Positions 46,265-57,056 of a DNA stretch of 64,000 bases are shown one piece after another (within the stretch, counting starts at the first letter, position 1; each line of letters begins with the position of its first letter). Source of the stretch: DATKIY01 sp963726755 (lineage in GTDB: Bacteria; Actinomycetota; Actinomycetes; JAHEKZ01); the NCBI GenBank assembly GCA_963726755.1, contig CAVSDB010000001.1, positions 1,452,277 to 1,516,276 on the forward strand, written 5' to 3'. The notes beneath the pieces were generated by a model. It ran no database searches, was not told where the DNA came from, and saw nothing but the letters and a program-made list of their open reading frames with translations. A program made the position numbers and the translations under genes.

Positions 46265-47887
46265 ATGACCGACGACTCCACACCCGGGATTGCCGGCGAC
46301 CTCCCCACTGCCCCAATGACACCCAGCCGCTGGCTGCCACTCCTGCTAGCGATGGCGATGTTCGTCCTCGTGGTGGACACCACGATCATGAACGTTTCCA
46401 TCTCCGCCGTGACCGAGAGCCTGAACACCACGGTCAGCACAGTCCAGTCCGCGATCGCGCTTGAGGCGTTGGTCTCCGCGGCGTTCATTCTCATCAACAG
46501 CAAGGTCGGCGACCTCATCGGCCGCAAGAAGGCGTACATCATTGGGCTGCTTGCCTATGCGGTCGGCGCCCTGGCCATGACCTTGGCGCAGAGCATCACC
46601 GCCGTCGTCATCTTCTGGGCCATCATCGGCGGACTCGGCGCGTCACTGCTGTTGCCCGCAATGCAGTCACTGATTCATGGCAACTTCGAGGGGGCTGCTC
46701 GGGCCAAGGTCTACGCCCTCGTGGGCGCCTCGGCCGCCATCGCCGCAGCCGTCGGCCCGCTCATCGGCGGCGTCATCACCACCGCCTGGTCGTGGCGGAT
46801 CAACTTCCTGCTCGAAGCAGTGATCATCGCGATCGTGCTGTGTGGTGTCCATCTGGTCAAGGACGTGGCGTTCACCGGGGACCGCAGCATCGACGCGGTC
46901 GGCGCAGTGCTGTCCGTCCTCGGGATGGGTGGCGTGGTGCTGGGAATCCTGGTGTGGCAGGAGGGCGGCGAGGCCGTTCTCGCGCTGCTCGCCGTCGGAG
47001 CCGTCGGGCTGTTCAGCCTGGCTCGCTGGTTGGTTCGGCGTAAGCGAGACGGCAAGCCGATGCTGCTCGACCCGGGACTGTTCAAGTCACCGCACTTCAG
47101 AGTCGGCGTCTCGTCTCAGATGCTGCAACAAATCGCGCTCGGTGGCGCGATGATCGTCATCCCGATCTTCCTGCAGGTGGCGCTGGAGTACAACGCCCTC
47201 GAAACCGGCGTTGCGATCGCACCATTGTCGCTGAGCATGTTCGTGGTGGCGGTCATCGCCGGCAAACGTGCCGGACGCCGACGAGCGGCAGTGCTGGTGC
47301 GTGCCGGCTTCCTCCTCGCGCTGATCGGAATGTTCCTCGTCATCCCGGTCGTGCCGCGCGCGGAGACAGGCGGGGGTGCGTTAGTGCTGCTGGGACCGCT
47401 GCTCATCGCGGGTTGCGGGTTGGGGCTGCTGGTCTCGCAACTGAACAACTTCACGCTGGCACCCATCGAGGAGGAGCGTTCGAGCGAGGCGGCGGGCGTC
47501 AACTCGGCCGCCGGTAACTTCGGTCTCTCGTTCGGCCTCGCGGTGGCTGGCGGGCTCATGTTGGCGACGATGTCGTTTGCCTTCACCGCCCTGACCGATG
47601 CCAGCAACGTGATCCCCGACGACCAGAAGCAAACCATCGCAACCGCCATGGAAGACGACGCAGAAGTGGTGAGCGACACCCAACTGCAAGCGCTGCTCGT
47701 CGACGAGCCGCCAGCTGTTCAGGCGGACATCTTGGCTATCAATGACAAGGCGAGGGCTCGGTCGCTTCAGGTCGCGATGCTCGTCCCGGTCATTGCCTGC
47801 CTGCTCGGTCTCGTCGTCTCCTTCCGCATGGTGCGACTGCCCGACATCGCACCGTCGGGCGCCACCGAAGGAATGAGCTTCGGCTGA
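46265..47887 (+). CDS. MFS drug-type transporter (DHA2 family)
   Basis: 540 residues with about 14 helices. LLLAMAMFVLVVDTTIMNVS (first helix with Asp), GDLIGRKKAYIIG (loop 2-3 motif A), and GGLGASLLLPAMQSLIHG are those of DHA2 (14-TM) exporters. Probably proton-driven export of drugs or dyes. The start at 46265 (MTDDSTPG) gives the expected cytoplasmic N-terminus; the frame is open further upstream. Convergent with the HtrA gene; their stops lie inside one palindrome. Confidence 0.92.
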   Translation: MTDDSTPGIAGDLPTAPMTPSRWLPLLLAMAMFVLVVDTTIMNVSISAVTESLNTTVSTVQSAIALEALVSAAFILINSKVGDLIGRKKAYIIGLLAYAVGALAMTLAQSITAVVIFWAIIGGLGASLLLPAMQSLIHGNFEGAARAKVYALVGASAAIAAAVGPLIGGVITTAWSWRINFLLEAVIIAIVLCGVHLVKDVAFTGDRSIDAVGAVLSVLGMGGVVLGILVWQEGGEAVLALLAVGAVGLFSLARWLVRRKRDGKPMLLDPGLFKSPHFRVGVSSQMLQQIALGGAMIVIPIFLQVALEYNALETGVAIAPLSLSMFVVAVIAGKRAGRRRAAVLVRAGFLLALIGMFLVIPVVPRAETGGGALVLLGPLLIAGCGLGLLVSQLNNFTLAPIEEERSSEAAGVNSAAGNFGLSFGLAVAGGLMLATMSFAFTALTDASNVIPDDQKQTIATAMEDDAEVVSDTQLQALLVDEPPAVQADILAINDKARARSLQVAMLVPVIACLLGLVVSFRMVRLPDIAPSGATEGMSFG

Positions 47888-47920
47888 TTAGTCAGCCTGA
47901 CGACGTCAGCCTGACGAATC
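47886..47920. terminator. Nested palindrome between convergent genes
   Basis: GATT(A)GTCAG-C-CTGAC-GAC-GTCAG-C-CTGAC(G)AATC: outer and inner stems form a 35-base hairpin with an A/G mismatch and one C/C pair. It overlaps the MFS stop codon (47885-47887) and the HtrA stop (47906-47908). Likely a shared bidirectional terminator. Confidence 0.65.
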
Positions 47921-48982
47921 CCCCAGCGTCACTTGCGCCTGCTCCGTGACACCGGCGCGGATATACGTGACGTCAACGACGTCGCCCGCCGCGTGGGCGA
48001 GCACCGCCCGCACTAGCGCGTCCGTGCTGGTCGCTGGCCGACCGTCGATCACCCGAACGACGTCGCCGGCCCGAAGTCCGGCGTTCGCAGCCGGCCCGCC
48101 CGGCGTCACTTCATGTACGTACAGCCCTTGCGGTAACCCCGTCTCGGACGCCTCGGCCGGACCGATCAGTTGCGTCTCGAACCCGAACGTCGGGTGGCTG
48201 ACGTGTCCGTTGTCGATCAGCTCGTTAGACAGCGACACCGCCATGTCGACCGGAATCGCGAACCCGATCCCAACGCTGCCGCCCCCCGACACACCCGTGG
48301 CATTCGGAACCGTCGCGATCGCGGAGTTCACACCAACCAATTGTGAGTCGCAGTCAACGAGCGGGCCTCCGCTGTTACCTGGATTGATGGACGCATCGGT
48401 CTGAACGGCACCGACCAGTTGCGCACGCTGCCCTTCGCCGATCGGGAGCGACAACTCGCGGTTCAGCGCGCTGACGATGCCGGACGTCACCGTGCCAGAC
48501 AAGCCAAGCGGCGCACCCAGCGCAACGACCGGTTGGCCGACCACGACGTCCTCCGATGAGCCAATCGCAATAACTGGAGCGTCTGGTGCGCCATCAGTCG
48601 CCTGGAGAACCGCCAGGTCGGTGTCGGGATCGCGGCCGACGATCGTCGCCTCTGACGACGATCCGTCGTGGTAGTTCACCGACACGGTCCCACTGATCGC
48701 AGCGGCGGCGATGACGTGATCGTTCGTGAGGATGTAGCCACCGTCACGAATTACCTCACCGGAGCCGGTACCGGATCCTGCCTCGCCACGCGCTGCGATC
48801 GTGACCACTGAGGGCAACCCCTCGGCAGCTACCTCGATCGAGTCGCAGGCACCGGTGCCAGCGCTGACGTCTGCGGAATTGGACCCTGCCTGGACTACAA
48901 GACCACCGACTAAGCCACCAACCACGGCGACCATTGCGCCACCGGCAACCACCAGCGCCCGGCGCTTGGTCCGATCATCCAT
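47906..48982 (-). CDS. S1C serine protease, HtrA/DegP-like, membrane-anchored
   Basis: 358 residues. A single N-terminal membrane helix (ALVVAGGAMVAVVGGLVGGL), then the protease domain: His in YILTNDHVIAA, Asp in DPDTDLAVLQ, Ser in SINPGNSGGPLVDC; all three catalytic residues are present. A C-terminal PDZ domain (GLYVHEVTPGGPAANAGLRA) ends the protein. Degrades or refolds misfolded exported proteins. The start ATG at 48982 precedes DDRTKRRALV. Same strand and 33 bases downstream of the LuxR gene stop. Confidence 0.94.
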   Translation of the reverse strand: MDDRTKRRALVVAGGAMVAVVGGLVGGLVVQAGSNSADVSAGTGACDSIEVAAEGLPSVVTIAARGEAGSGTGSGEVIRDGGYILTNDHVIAAAAISGTVSVNYHDGSSSEATIVGRDPDTDLAVLQATDGAPDAPVIAIGSSEDVVVGQPVVALGAPLGLSGTVTSGIVSALNRELSLPIGEGQRAQLVGAVQTDASINPGNSGGPLVDCDSQLVGVNSAIATVPNATGVSGGGSVGIGFAIPVDMAVSLSNELIDNGHVSHPTFGFETQLIGPAEASETGLPQGLYVHEVTPGGPAANAGLRAGDVVRVIDGRPATSTDALVRAVLAHAAGDVVDVTYIRAGVTEQAQVTLGDSSG

Positions 48983-49015
48983 CCAACAGACGCTACCCGA
49001 GCGTTAGCAAACCGC

Positions 49016-49816
49016 TCAGCACAAGAGAGCTGCCGACTGTGTGGCGAGGGCCGCCCCGAGCCAACCCAGACTGTGCGGGTCACGGTCGCCGGTGGGGAAC
49101 GCCCGAGCGATCGCGGCCGTCCGGGTGTGCACCCGCAGCTTCTCGAAGGTGTGCTCGAGGTGCTTGCGCACGGTGTGCGGTGACATGACGAGCAGTTCGG
49201 CAATCTCCTTGTTCGTCTTCCCACGTGCCACCCAGCTCATGATCTCGGCCTCGCGTTCGGTCAGTTCATCGACACACCGCAGGTCCGGCTCGTCAAATCG
49301 TTCACGTGAAGCGTTGAGGAACGGTCCGAGCAACTCCAGCAGGTCACGGTCGCGCTCGCTGAAGTCACCGTCCTCGTGGAGTCGGTTGATGAAGAAGTAC
49401 CGCGCAATTCCTGGGGGCGCGTCCAGCCACATACGCATCTGAAACTCAACGCCCTGCGGATGGGCGGCATAGTCGTAGTAAGCCAAGCCACGCGGTCGCG
49501 GAGATGCAAAGTCGGACATCTTCAGCGCGCTGGTGTCCTTGCTCCACACCTGCACGCCCGGTGGGTGTTCACAACAGAACGCAGCCACCCCCTCGTCGAG
49601 CTCGGAGGGTGAAGTCAATTCCGGGAAGTGTGATCGCATCAGCAGTCGATGACTGCAGATCTCGCGCTCGTGGTAGCCGACGAATTCCCCGGGAATCAGG
49701 CGCAGCAGTTGCGCGAGGACTCGCTCGGGAAACGGATCGGAGCCGTCTGAAACCGAAGACACCGCGCGCACCAGCGCAAGGGTGTCGCTCAGGTCACGGT
49801 GGCTGAAGTGGGCCAC
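49016..49816 (-). CDS. LuxR-family transcriptional regulator
   Basis: 266 residues. N-terminal part without a recognised sensor domain but with several Cys/His (AFCCEHPPG) and helices (SERDRDLLELLGPFLN), then the LuxR helix-turn-helix: LTEREAEIMSWVARGKTNKE, LLVMSPHTVRKHLEHTFEKL. No receiver domain. It lies 113 bases from the divergent haloperoxidase gene and may control it. The signal is unknown. Confidence 0.85.
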   Translation of the reverse strand: MAHFSHRDLSDTLALVRAVSSVSDGSDPFPERVLAQLLRLIPGEFVGYHEREICSHRLLMRSHFPELTSPSELDEGVAAFCCEHPPGVQVWSKDTSALKMSDFASPRPRGLAYYDYAAHPQGVEFQMRMWLDAPPGIARYFFINRLHEDGDFSERDRDLLELLGPFLNASRERFDEPDLRCVDELTEREAEIMSWVARGKTNKEIAELLVMSPHTVRKHLEHTFEKLRVHTRTAAIARAFPTGDRDPHSLGWLGAALATQSAALLC

Positions 49817-49929
49817 ACGCGCACGATAGTGCGGATTCGGCCCAAAGATACGACGAATGTCGGATTCCGCAACGCGTGTTGCTACCGCTAGAACCGGTCA
49901 AGGAGAGTTTCGTTGAGAGGAGCCGTCCC

Positions 49930-51276
49930 ATGACCACGACAGCCTCGCCCCACCCGACCCCCGTGCAGCGTCGCCATCGACGTCGGTGGTCGGCACTCGT
50001 CGTGGCTGGCGCGCTCGTTGCGCTCATCGCCAGCATGGTCACCGTCCCGACCGCCGCGGCGACAGACAAAACGCATCGCAGTGGCGGATCTGCTGACACC
50101 TACGTCGCCGAGTGGGACGCGTTGGGCAGCCAAGCGTTCACCGCTGCCGCACTCTCCCCCGCCGAGGGACACACGATCTTCTCGTACGCGGGTATCGCGG
50201 TCTACGACTCGGTGGTGGCAATCAGTCGCGACTACAAGCCGTTCGCGATCCGCACCCATGCACCGAAGGGCGCTTCTCCCGAAGCCGCCGTCGTCGCTGC
50301 CGCGCACCGCATCTTCTCGTACTATTTGCCCGCCCAAGCGCCAACGATCCTCGACCCGGCGTACGTCACGTCACTGGCTACCATCGACGACGGACAAGCC
50401 AAGGATGACGGGATCGCGCTCGGACTGCGCGTCGCGAACGCCGTTATCGCGCAACGCGCCGATGATGGCTTCCGCATCGCCGTGCCGTACGCCACGCCGG
50501 ACCCGCCCATCCCGGGCGCCTGGATTCCGACAGCCACGACGCCACCGATCGGGACCTACCTCGGGAACATGACGCCGTTCGCGCTCGAATCCACCGATCA
50601 GTTCCACCCGAACGCGCCACCCGCATTGGGCAGTCACCGCTGGGCGGCTGACTACAACGAGGTGAAGGCGATCGGTTCGGCCACTAGCACCACGCGCACC
50701 GACGCCCAGACGCTGGCGGCGCGCTTCTGGGCCGAGCCACCGGTCCAGCAGGCACGCGGATCGTTCCGGCTGTTCATCACAAGCCATGGCTTGGACGTCT
50801 ACGACTCCGCGCGCTTCATGGCGATGATGTCGGTCACGTACGCAGACGCGCTAATGGCCTGCTTCGAGGCGAAGTACTCGTACGCCTTCTGGCGCCCGAT
50901 CACGGCCATCCGCGCTGGTGACACCGATGGCAACGATGACACGTTGGTCGACACTTCGTGGACTCCGTTGCTGGCGACCCCGAACCACCCGGAGTACCCA
51001 AGCGCACACTCGTGCATTACTCCGGCAGGTGGAACCGTGGTTGCGAGGTTCCTGGGTAGCCGGGATATCGACTTCACCGTTCCAAGCCTTACCGGACTTG
51101 GGGACCGGACCTACGCACACCCCTGGAACCTCCGGCAAGAAGTCTCCAACGCTCGTGTCTGGGGCGGGATCCACTTCCGCTCCGCAGTCAACGTCGGCGC
51201 CCGGATCGCGGAGCAAACCGTCCGTGCCGTTCTCGCCCACAACTTCCAACGGACGCGCTGCTGGCGGCCCACGTAG
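49930..51276 (+). CDS. Secreted vanadium-dependent haloperoxidase-like protein
   Basis: About 448 residues. Signal segment WSALVVAGALVALIASM and then the all-helical PAP2/haloperoxidase fold. Vanadate-site motifs: KYSYAFWRPITAIR (Lys, Arg), YPSAHSC (PSGH-type, His) and WGGIHFRSAVN (Arg, axial His). The three-motif order matches vanadium haloperoxidases and their phosphatase relatives; halogenation versus phosphatase is not decided by these motifs. The start at 49930 (MTTTASPH) follows AGAGGA (TTGAGAGGAGCC). Extracellular by inference. Divergent LuxR gene upstream. Confidence 0.88.
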   Translation: MTTTASPHPTPVQRRHRRRWSALVVAGALVALIASMVTVPTAAATDKTHRSGGSADTYVAEWDALGSQAFTAAALSPAEGHTIFSYAGIAVYDSVVAISRDYKPFAIRTHAPKGASPEAAVVAAAHRIFSYYLPAQAPTILDPAYVTSLATIDDGQAKDDGIALGLRVANAVIAQRADDGFRIAVPYATPDPPIPGAWIPTATTPPIGTYLGNMTPFALESTDQFHPNAPPALGSHRWAADYNEVKAIGSATSTTRTDAQTLAARFWAEPPVQQARGSFRLFITSHGLDVYDSARFMAMMSVTYADALMACFEAKYSYAFWRPITAIRAGDTDGNDDTLVDTSWTPLLATPNHPEYPSAHSCITPAGGTVVARFLGSRDIDFTVPSLTGLGDRTYAHPWNLRQEVSNARVWGGIHFRSAVNVGARIAEQTVRAVLAHNFQRTRCWRPT

Positions 51277-51507
51277 AGACGCGATCGGTGGGTCGCTCGG
51301 GTCGTCAGCTGTAGTCCGCGGGCTGTCTGTGGCCCTCGTGGCGGACGATCCTGGTGCAGCGATTCGAGCCTGCGCCCAATCCTCGATAGTGGATCCGGGC
51401 GACCTTCATGGCCCGGAGGCGGAATCAGCCTGTTCATAAGCACAGCCAGCCCTAGTTGCAGGACCTAACGCCCTACCAGTCACAACGGCACATCGGATGC
51501 TGGTCAG

Positions 51508-52170
51508 GTGAGAACAACACGCAAAGTCATCGGAGCAGGTGCGGCTTTGCTCGCCCTCTACGCAGTGTGGGTGCGTCCCCGCTTGAGGCACTGGGGTGCG
51601 ACCGATGAAGAGGTGAGCGCGACGTTTCCCGGCGCCGAGTTGGTGCCCGGCGGAAAGCGCGGCGCGACGATGGCCATCACGATCGAAACCCCGCCCGAGC
51701 AAGTGTGGCCATGGCTCGTGCAGCTCGGCGGTGACCGCGCTGGCTGGTACTCATGGGACCGCCTCGACAATGGCGGCCGCCCCAGTGCCCAGGAGATCCA
51801 CCCCGAGTGGCAACAGCTCGCGATCGGTGACTCGGTGAAGTACTGGATGAACGGCGAAGCCGTTGACGCGTGGACGGTCGCTGCCTTCGAGCCCAGCCGA
51901 TTCCTTGGGTTGCACGGCATCAGCGGCCTCCGCGGTCGCACCCTCGACCCGGCCGCGTCGTTGCCGAAGGTGTACACCGAGGGCCTGTGGGGGTTTCAGC
52001 TCAAGGAACTGCCGGCCGGTCGAACACGTCTGGTGATCGGCGGATACGAGACCTTTCATCCACCGTGGCTTGAGGCCGTCGCCTGGTTGGTGTTTCCCCC
52101 AATGGTCTGGGCGATGCAGGCCAAGATGCTGACAGTCCTCAAACAAAACGTTGAGGCAACGGCGAAGTAA
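51508..52170 (+). CDS. SRPBCC-fold protein with N-terminal membrane anchor
   Basis: 220 residues. An N-terminal membrane helix (KVIGAGAALLALYAVWV), then an SRPBCC domain (MAITIETPPEQVWPWLVQ, GWYSWDRLDN) and a C-terminal helix near the end (WLVFPPMVWAMQAKML). The start is a GTG at 51508 preceded by GG-rich sequence. It probably binds a hydrophobic ligand at the membrane. Function unknown. It stops 39 bases before the cyclase fusion, same strand, so a shared transcript is possible. Confidence 0.75.
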   Translation: MRTTRKVIGAGAALLALYAVWVRPRLRHWGATDEEVSATFPGAELVPGGKRGATMAITIETPPEQVWPWLVQLGGDRAGWYSWDRLDNGGRPSAQEIHPEWQQLAIGDSVKYWMNGEAVDAWTVAAFEPSRFLGLHGISGLRGRTLDPAASLPKVYTEGLWGFQLKELPAGRTRLVIGGYETFHPPWLEAVAWLVFPPMVWAMQAKMLTVLKQNVEATAK

Positions 52171-52209
52171 GTCTGGTAGGCACCGATCACGCGGTGAGAA
52201 GATGCCCAG

Positions 52210-55200
52210 ATGGTCGACGACCCTGGGGAAGTTCGCGAGGAGCGACGCGTCGTCTCGGCGCTGTTCGCCGACATCGTCGGTTCGACGACTCTCGGCGAGC
52301 GTCTCGACCCCGAGGACCTGAAGCTGATCGTCGCTGACGCCATCGCACGCATGATCGACGCGGTGGAGACCTTCGGCGGCACGGTCAAGGACTTGGCCGG
52401 CGACGGCATGCTCGCGCTCTTCGGCGCACCCGTCGCGCATGAGGACGATCCGGAACGCGCGATCTACGCGGCGCTACGGATCCTCGAAGACATCGAAGAG
52501 TTCGCAGCAGAAGTCGAACGCGGTTGGGGCGTGCAGGATTTCGGCGTCAGGGTCGGGATCGACACCGGACTCGTCGTGGTCGGCGCGATCGGGTCAGGCA
52601 GCAGAGTTGAGTACAGCGCACTCGGTGATCCGGTCAACACCGCCGCCCGCCTTCAGTCACACGCGGCACCCGGCTCAGTGCTCGTCGGTGACGAGACGCA
52701 TCGCCTCGCCGAACCGTACTTCGGGTGGGGAGCACCGGTATCCCTCGACCTGAAAGGTAAGGCAGACCCGGTGGTCGCCTGGGAGGTCGACACCGCCGTC
52801 GGCGTGCTGCAACATCCCAGCCCTGCAAGACAGTCAGTCACCCATCGTCGGGCGAGAACGCGAACTGGCGGAGTGCCGGGCAGCAGTCGACTCGGTGCTG
52901 CAGGGAACCGGAGGCATTCTGTACTTGGTCGGAGAGCCCGGCATCGGCAAGACCCGCCTCTTGCACGAACTGCACGACATCATCGACTCCGCGCCGACTT
53001 CCCCAAGGCCGCCCAAGTGGCTTGAGGGACGCTGCGTCTCGTACGGCGAGTCCATGCCGTACTGGCCGTTCCGCGACCTGCTGCACTCGTGGCTCGGGAC
53101 GTCTGCGAACGATCCCGACCTACGCATACGCGTGACTCTGCGACGTCACGTTGCTGCTCTGTTTGCCGACGATGCCGACCAGATCGAGCCGTACCTCGCG
53201 CAGCTGTTGGGGCTGCCCGCCGATCCCAAGGAGGCCGCCAACCTCGCTGAACTCTCGCCCGAGGCGATGCAGTACCGAACCTTCGAAGTGGTGCGCTCCC
53301 TTCTCACGCGGCTAGCCGAGGACGGTCCGATCGTTGTTGCCCTCGAGGATCTGCATTGGGCTGACGCGACCTCGGTCCAGTTGCTTGAGCGGTTGGTCAC
53401 CGACACCGAGCAGGCTGCGTTACTGATCGTCCTCACAATGCGACCCGAGCGGGACCATCCCTCGTGGCGAGCCAAGGAAGATGCAGCGCGCGATCTGCCT
53501 CACCGGTACCGCGAGATAGACCTCACGGCCATCTCCGGTGACGCCGGCCGTGAGTTGTTGAACGCCTTGGTCGGCGAAGGAACAGTCCCGCCGGACATCG
53601 CCGAACGGATTCTGGAACCCGCCGAGGGAAACCCGTTCTTCTTGGAGGAACTCGTCCGGTCACTCGCCGATGCAGGTGCGCTGACCGAACATGACGGTGT
53701 TTGGCGCTTCAACGACGCTGTACCAATCGAGATCCCGCGCAACGGTGGAGAAGGTCATCCTGTCGCGCATCGACCGGCTATCTCGTGACGCGCGGATCAC
53801 GCTCACAGCTGCTTCAGTTCTCGGTCGCCACTTTGAGTTGCCGACGCTGGAGGCGCTCGTCAGCGGTGATGGCGGTGAGATCGGACCAACCCTCACCGAA
53901 CTGCAGCGACTCGACCTGATCCGTGAGTCGCGACGGTGGCCCGAACCGGAGTACCGCTTCAAGCATGCGCTGATCCAGGAGGCGGCTTACCGAACGCTCG
54001 TGCGCCAGGATCGGGAGCGACTCCACGGCATGGCTGCGACCTATCTCGAGGAGCGATCCGCCGAGGGACGCGATGAGAACGCCAGTTTGTTGGCCCACCA
54101 CTGGCTAGGCGCAGCAGATGAGGACAAAGCCGTCACCTACTTGACGCGTGCGGGTGACCTGGCGCGACAGGACTATGCGCTCGACGAGGCGATCGGTCAC
54201 TACCGACTGTTGCTACCGCTGCTCGAGAAGCGCGGCGATCGTCAGGCAATGGCGCTGGGTTCCTTCAAGCTCGCTCTCGCGCTGCATATGGCGCTGCGCT
54301 TCGCCGAAGCCAACCGGGCATACCAACATGGGTTTTCCTTCTGGACGCCCCCACCAGCACCAACCGAGACGCCCATCGGCCACGCTCAGACTCGCGTCCA
54401 GCTTTCTGCCATCGAACAACGACCCGCGTGCAGCAATCGCGTGGCCGGACATCCAGCTATGCATGAACCTTTTCGACCGGCTGGTCGAGCAGTGGCCCGA
54501 ACGCACGATCGTTCCCAACCTCGCGGAGTCGTGGGAGATCTCCGACGACGGTCTGCGCTACCTGTTCAAGTTGCGCGACGGCCTGACGTGGTCGGACGGC
54601 GTCCCGCTGACTGCTCACGACGTGGAGTTCGGTATCAAGCGGGTGCTCAACCCCGACGCGCCCGGCTCCAGCGTCGCCATCTACTTCGTGATCGAGTCCG
54701 GCGAGGACTACTACCTGCGCAACCACGACGATCCAGACCGCATCGGTGTGCGCGCCATCGACGATCGAACCGTGGAGTTCCGACTGGCTGCCCCCGCGCC
54801 TTACTTCATGAGCGTGATGAACCGTCCCGACGGAGGTCCGCAGCCGCGTCACGCCATCGAGAAGGACGGACCCGAGTGGGTTGATCCCACACGTCAAGTC
54901 GTCAGTGGGCCATTCCAGGTCAGCGCGCGCGACGGCGACTCGCTCACCCTCGAACGGCGGCCGTCGTATCGCGGCATGCGCAAAGGCAACGTCGCACGGG
55001 TCGAGTACAGCCGCTTCAGCGTCGCCGAGGCTGCGGACCGTTACACCCGGGACGAGTTGGACCTCGTGACCGTTCGGTACACGCCGCGCATCGACGACCT
55101 GGTGACAGAAACCAATGCGGACTCCGTCATTGGTCCAGCTGCCTGGTCCGGCTACATGGCGTTCGACCATCACAACGACGTGACGTCGAACCTCGACCTG

Positions 55201-55858
55201 CGGATCGCGCTCGCTCGAGCCGATCGATCGGCAAGCCCTTGGTCAGGTAGTTCCGACAAACTTCGTGGTGGCCACCGGAGGCGTCGTGCCACCGGCGCTG
55301 CAGGGACACACGCCCGACATCGCGCTCAGGTTCGACCCCGACCTGGCTCGCGAGCACCTGGCAGCGAGCGGATACACCGGAACGTTGGCCGTTGCGTCTC
55401 TCGACGACAACGCTTCGCTGCTCGCACCCGTCCTAGACACCTGGCGAGAGGTGCTCGGTCTCAACATCGAGCTACGCGCATGGACACGAGACAGCGTGCC
55501 GGCGATCCGCGATCTACGTGATGTCGCACCGATCGTGTTCACCGGCTGGCTTCCGGGCTACGCGGACCCTGAGTACTTCCTTCGACTCCTCTTTCAATCC
55601 ACCAGCAAGACGAACGAAGGCGGTTTCAACTGGCCGCCCTTCGACGCGCTGATCGAGCGGGCTCGTCAGGAGCGCAGCGACCGCGGACGCCTCGAGTTGT
55701 TCCACGAGGCAGACCGAATGGTGGTCACTGAACGAGTCGCGTGCATCCCTCTGGTCTACGGACGCTCAATGGCCATCGTGAAACCCTGGGTCAGCGGCTG
55801 GTACGAATTCGGCAAAGTCTCTGCAAACTTCGCGGACTTGCAGATACGGCGCGACTGA
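52210..55858 (+). CDS. Class III nucleotide cyclase - STAND/AAA ATPase - TPR - SBP_bac_5 fusion, four indels
   Basis: About 1,216 residues, no signal peptide or membrane helix. Domains: (1) residues about 10-190, class III nucleotidyl cyclase: LFADIVGST (metal Asp), GGTVKDLAGDGMLALFG (Lys, Asp) and GDPVNTAARL (Asn, Arg), so the catalytic set appears complete; (2) about 215-480, STAND-type AAA (AAA_16) with Walker A GEPGIGKTRL and Walker B VVALEDLHWAD; (3) about 500-720, winged helix and TPR-like repeats (HLMAATYLEERS; GDLARQDYALDEAIGHYRLL); (4) about 735-1215, a type 5 periplasmic-binding-protein fold (MNLFDRLVEQWPERTIVPNL, SWEISDDGLRYLFKLRDGLT). Frame changes near 52830, 53735, 54375 and 55220 all leave conserved sequence on both sides. 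A cytoplasmic sensor that may make cAMP in response to a peptide-like ligand. Confidence 0.82.
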
Positions 55859-55883
55859 ACAGGTAAGCGATGTAGACGAAGCG

Positions 55884-57027
55884 TCAATCATTCAGTGTGC
55901 TGAGCGCGTCGGCGAGCGCGGTGACGTCGCTGCTGTCGTTGTAGTGATGCAGTGAGACGCGGATGCCACCGCCGCGAGGGCTCACCACGATGCCAGCTTC
56001 GGCGAGGAGTCGCTGCACCTCGGCGGCAGCGTGCGTGGGGTGACGAAGCGACACGATGTGGCTGCTTGAGGCGCTGGATTCAAGCGAGCGGAAGGGAGCC
56101 CAACCCAGCGGCTTGACGCGGGAGACCAGTTCGTGCTGCCAGTACGTCAGCGTGTTCGGCGATCGTCGACAGACCCAGCCCTGCCAACAACGTGAGGGAC
56201 GCTGAGAGGCTGACCGCAGAGCCGTAAGCCATCGTCGAGAGTTCGAATCGTCGGGCGTCGGGGGCCAGTGACAGATGGTCGGCATGGAAGTCGAAGGGGT
56301 CTGCGGTGCCCTTCCACCCCACGATGTGCGGTGTCTCTTGGGCAAGTTCTTCGTTCACCGCCAACAGCGCTACCCCGCCGTGCGCGGACAGCCACTTGTA
56401 ACCGCTGCACACCACGGCATCTGCCCCCCAATCGCGCATGCTCATCGGTGCCGCTCCCGCCAATTGGGTGACGTCGACGATCACCTTTGCACCGACCTGG
56501 TGCGCCCGTCGGACAATCTCGTGGACATCGACGACCGAACCGGTTGCGTACTGGACGGCGCTGATGCAGACCGTCGCTGTGTCCTGCTGGATCGCTTCGA
56601 GCAGGACTGTCGTGAGGTCCTGCGATGGTTGGTCATCAACCCATCTGATGCTGGTGCCGAGACGTTGCTGCGCTCCGAGCCAGGGATAGGTGACGCTCGG
56701 GAAGTCGGTACGGATCAGGACCACCGAACCAGGACGTGACGCCAGGATCGCGGCGAGCTGACCGAGTGCCTCGCTGGCGCCGCCCACGACCGCGACCGAT
56801 CCGGCCGGGGCGTCCAGAAACTCGGCGGCAGCATCGCGAAGGTCGTCGAGGATTCCGGCCTCTTGCGCGTCCGACAAACGCACGTTGCCGTGTTGCGCGA
56901 CATCAACAGCAAAGCGCACCATCGCCTCGGTCGAGGCTTGCGGGACAAGACCGAGAGATGCTTGATTCAGGTAGATGCAGTTATGCAGGGCTGCGAACGT
57001 CTCGCGCGGCACCAACGAGTTCACCAT
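55884..57027 (-). CDS. Class V aminotransferase-family PLP enzyme, one indel
   Basis: About 380 residues. Fold-type I PLP enzyme: VCSGYKWLSAHGG holds the Lys that binds PLP, VIVDVTQLAGA the Asp; the N-terminal LNQASLGLVPQ is typical of the class V/cysteine-desulfurase-like group. The frame changes near 56150 (after STIAEHAD; continues WQHELVSRVKPLG) and ends at 55884 with RVSLHHYNDSSDV. The start at 57027 (MVNSLVPR) has GGGAG 9 bases upstream; an in-frame GTG at 57060 overlaps the DUF1801 stop. Reaction unknown (desulfurase, kynureninase and isopenicillin-epimerase-like members exist). Confidence 0.8.
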
Positions 57028-57056
57028 CAGGTAACACTCCCAAAGGCGATGCGTTC

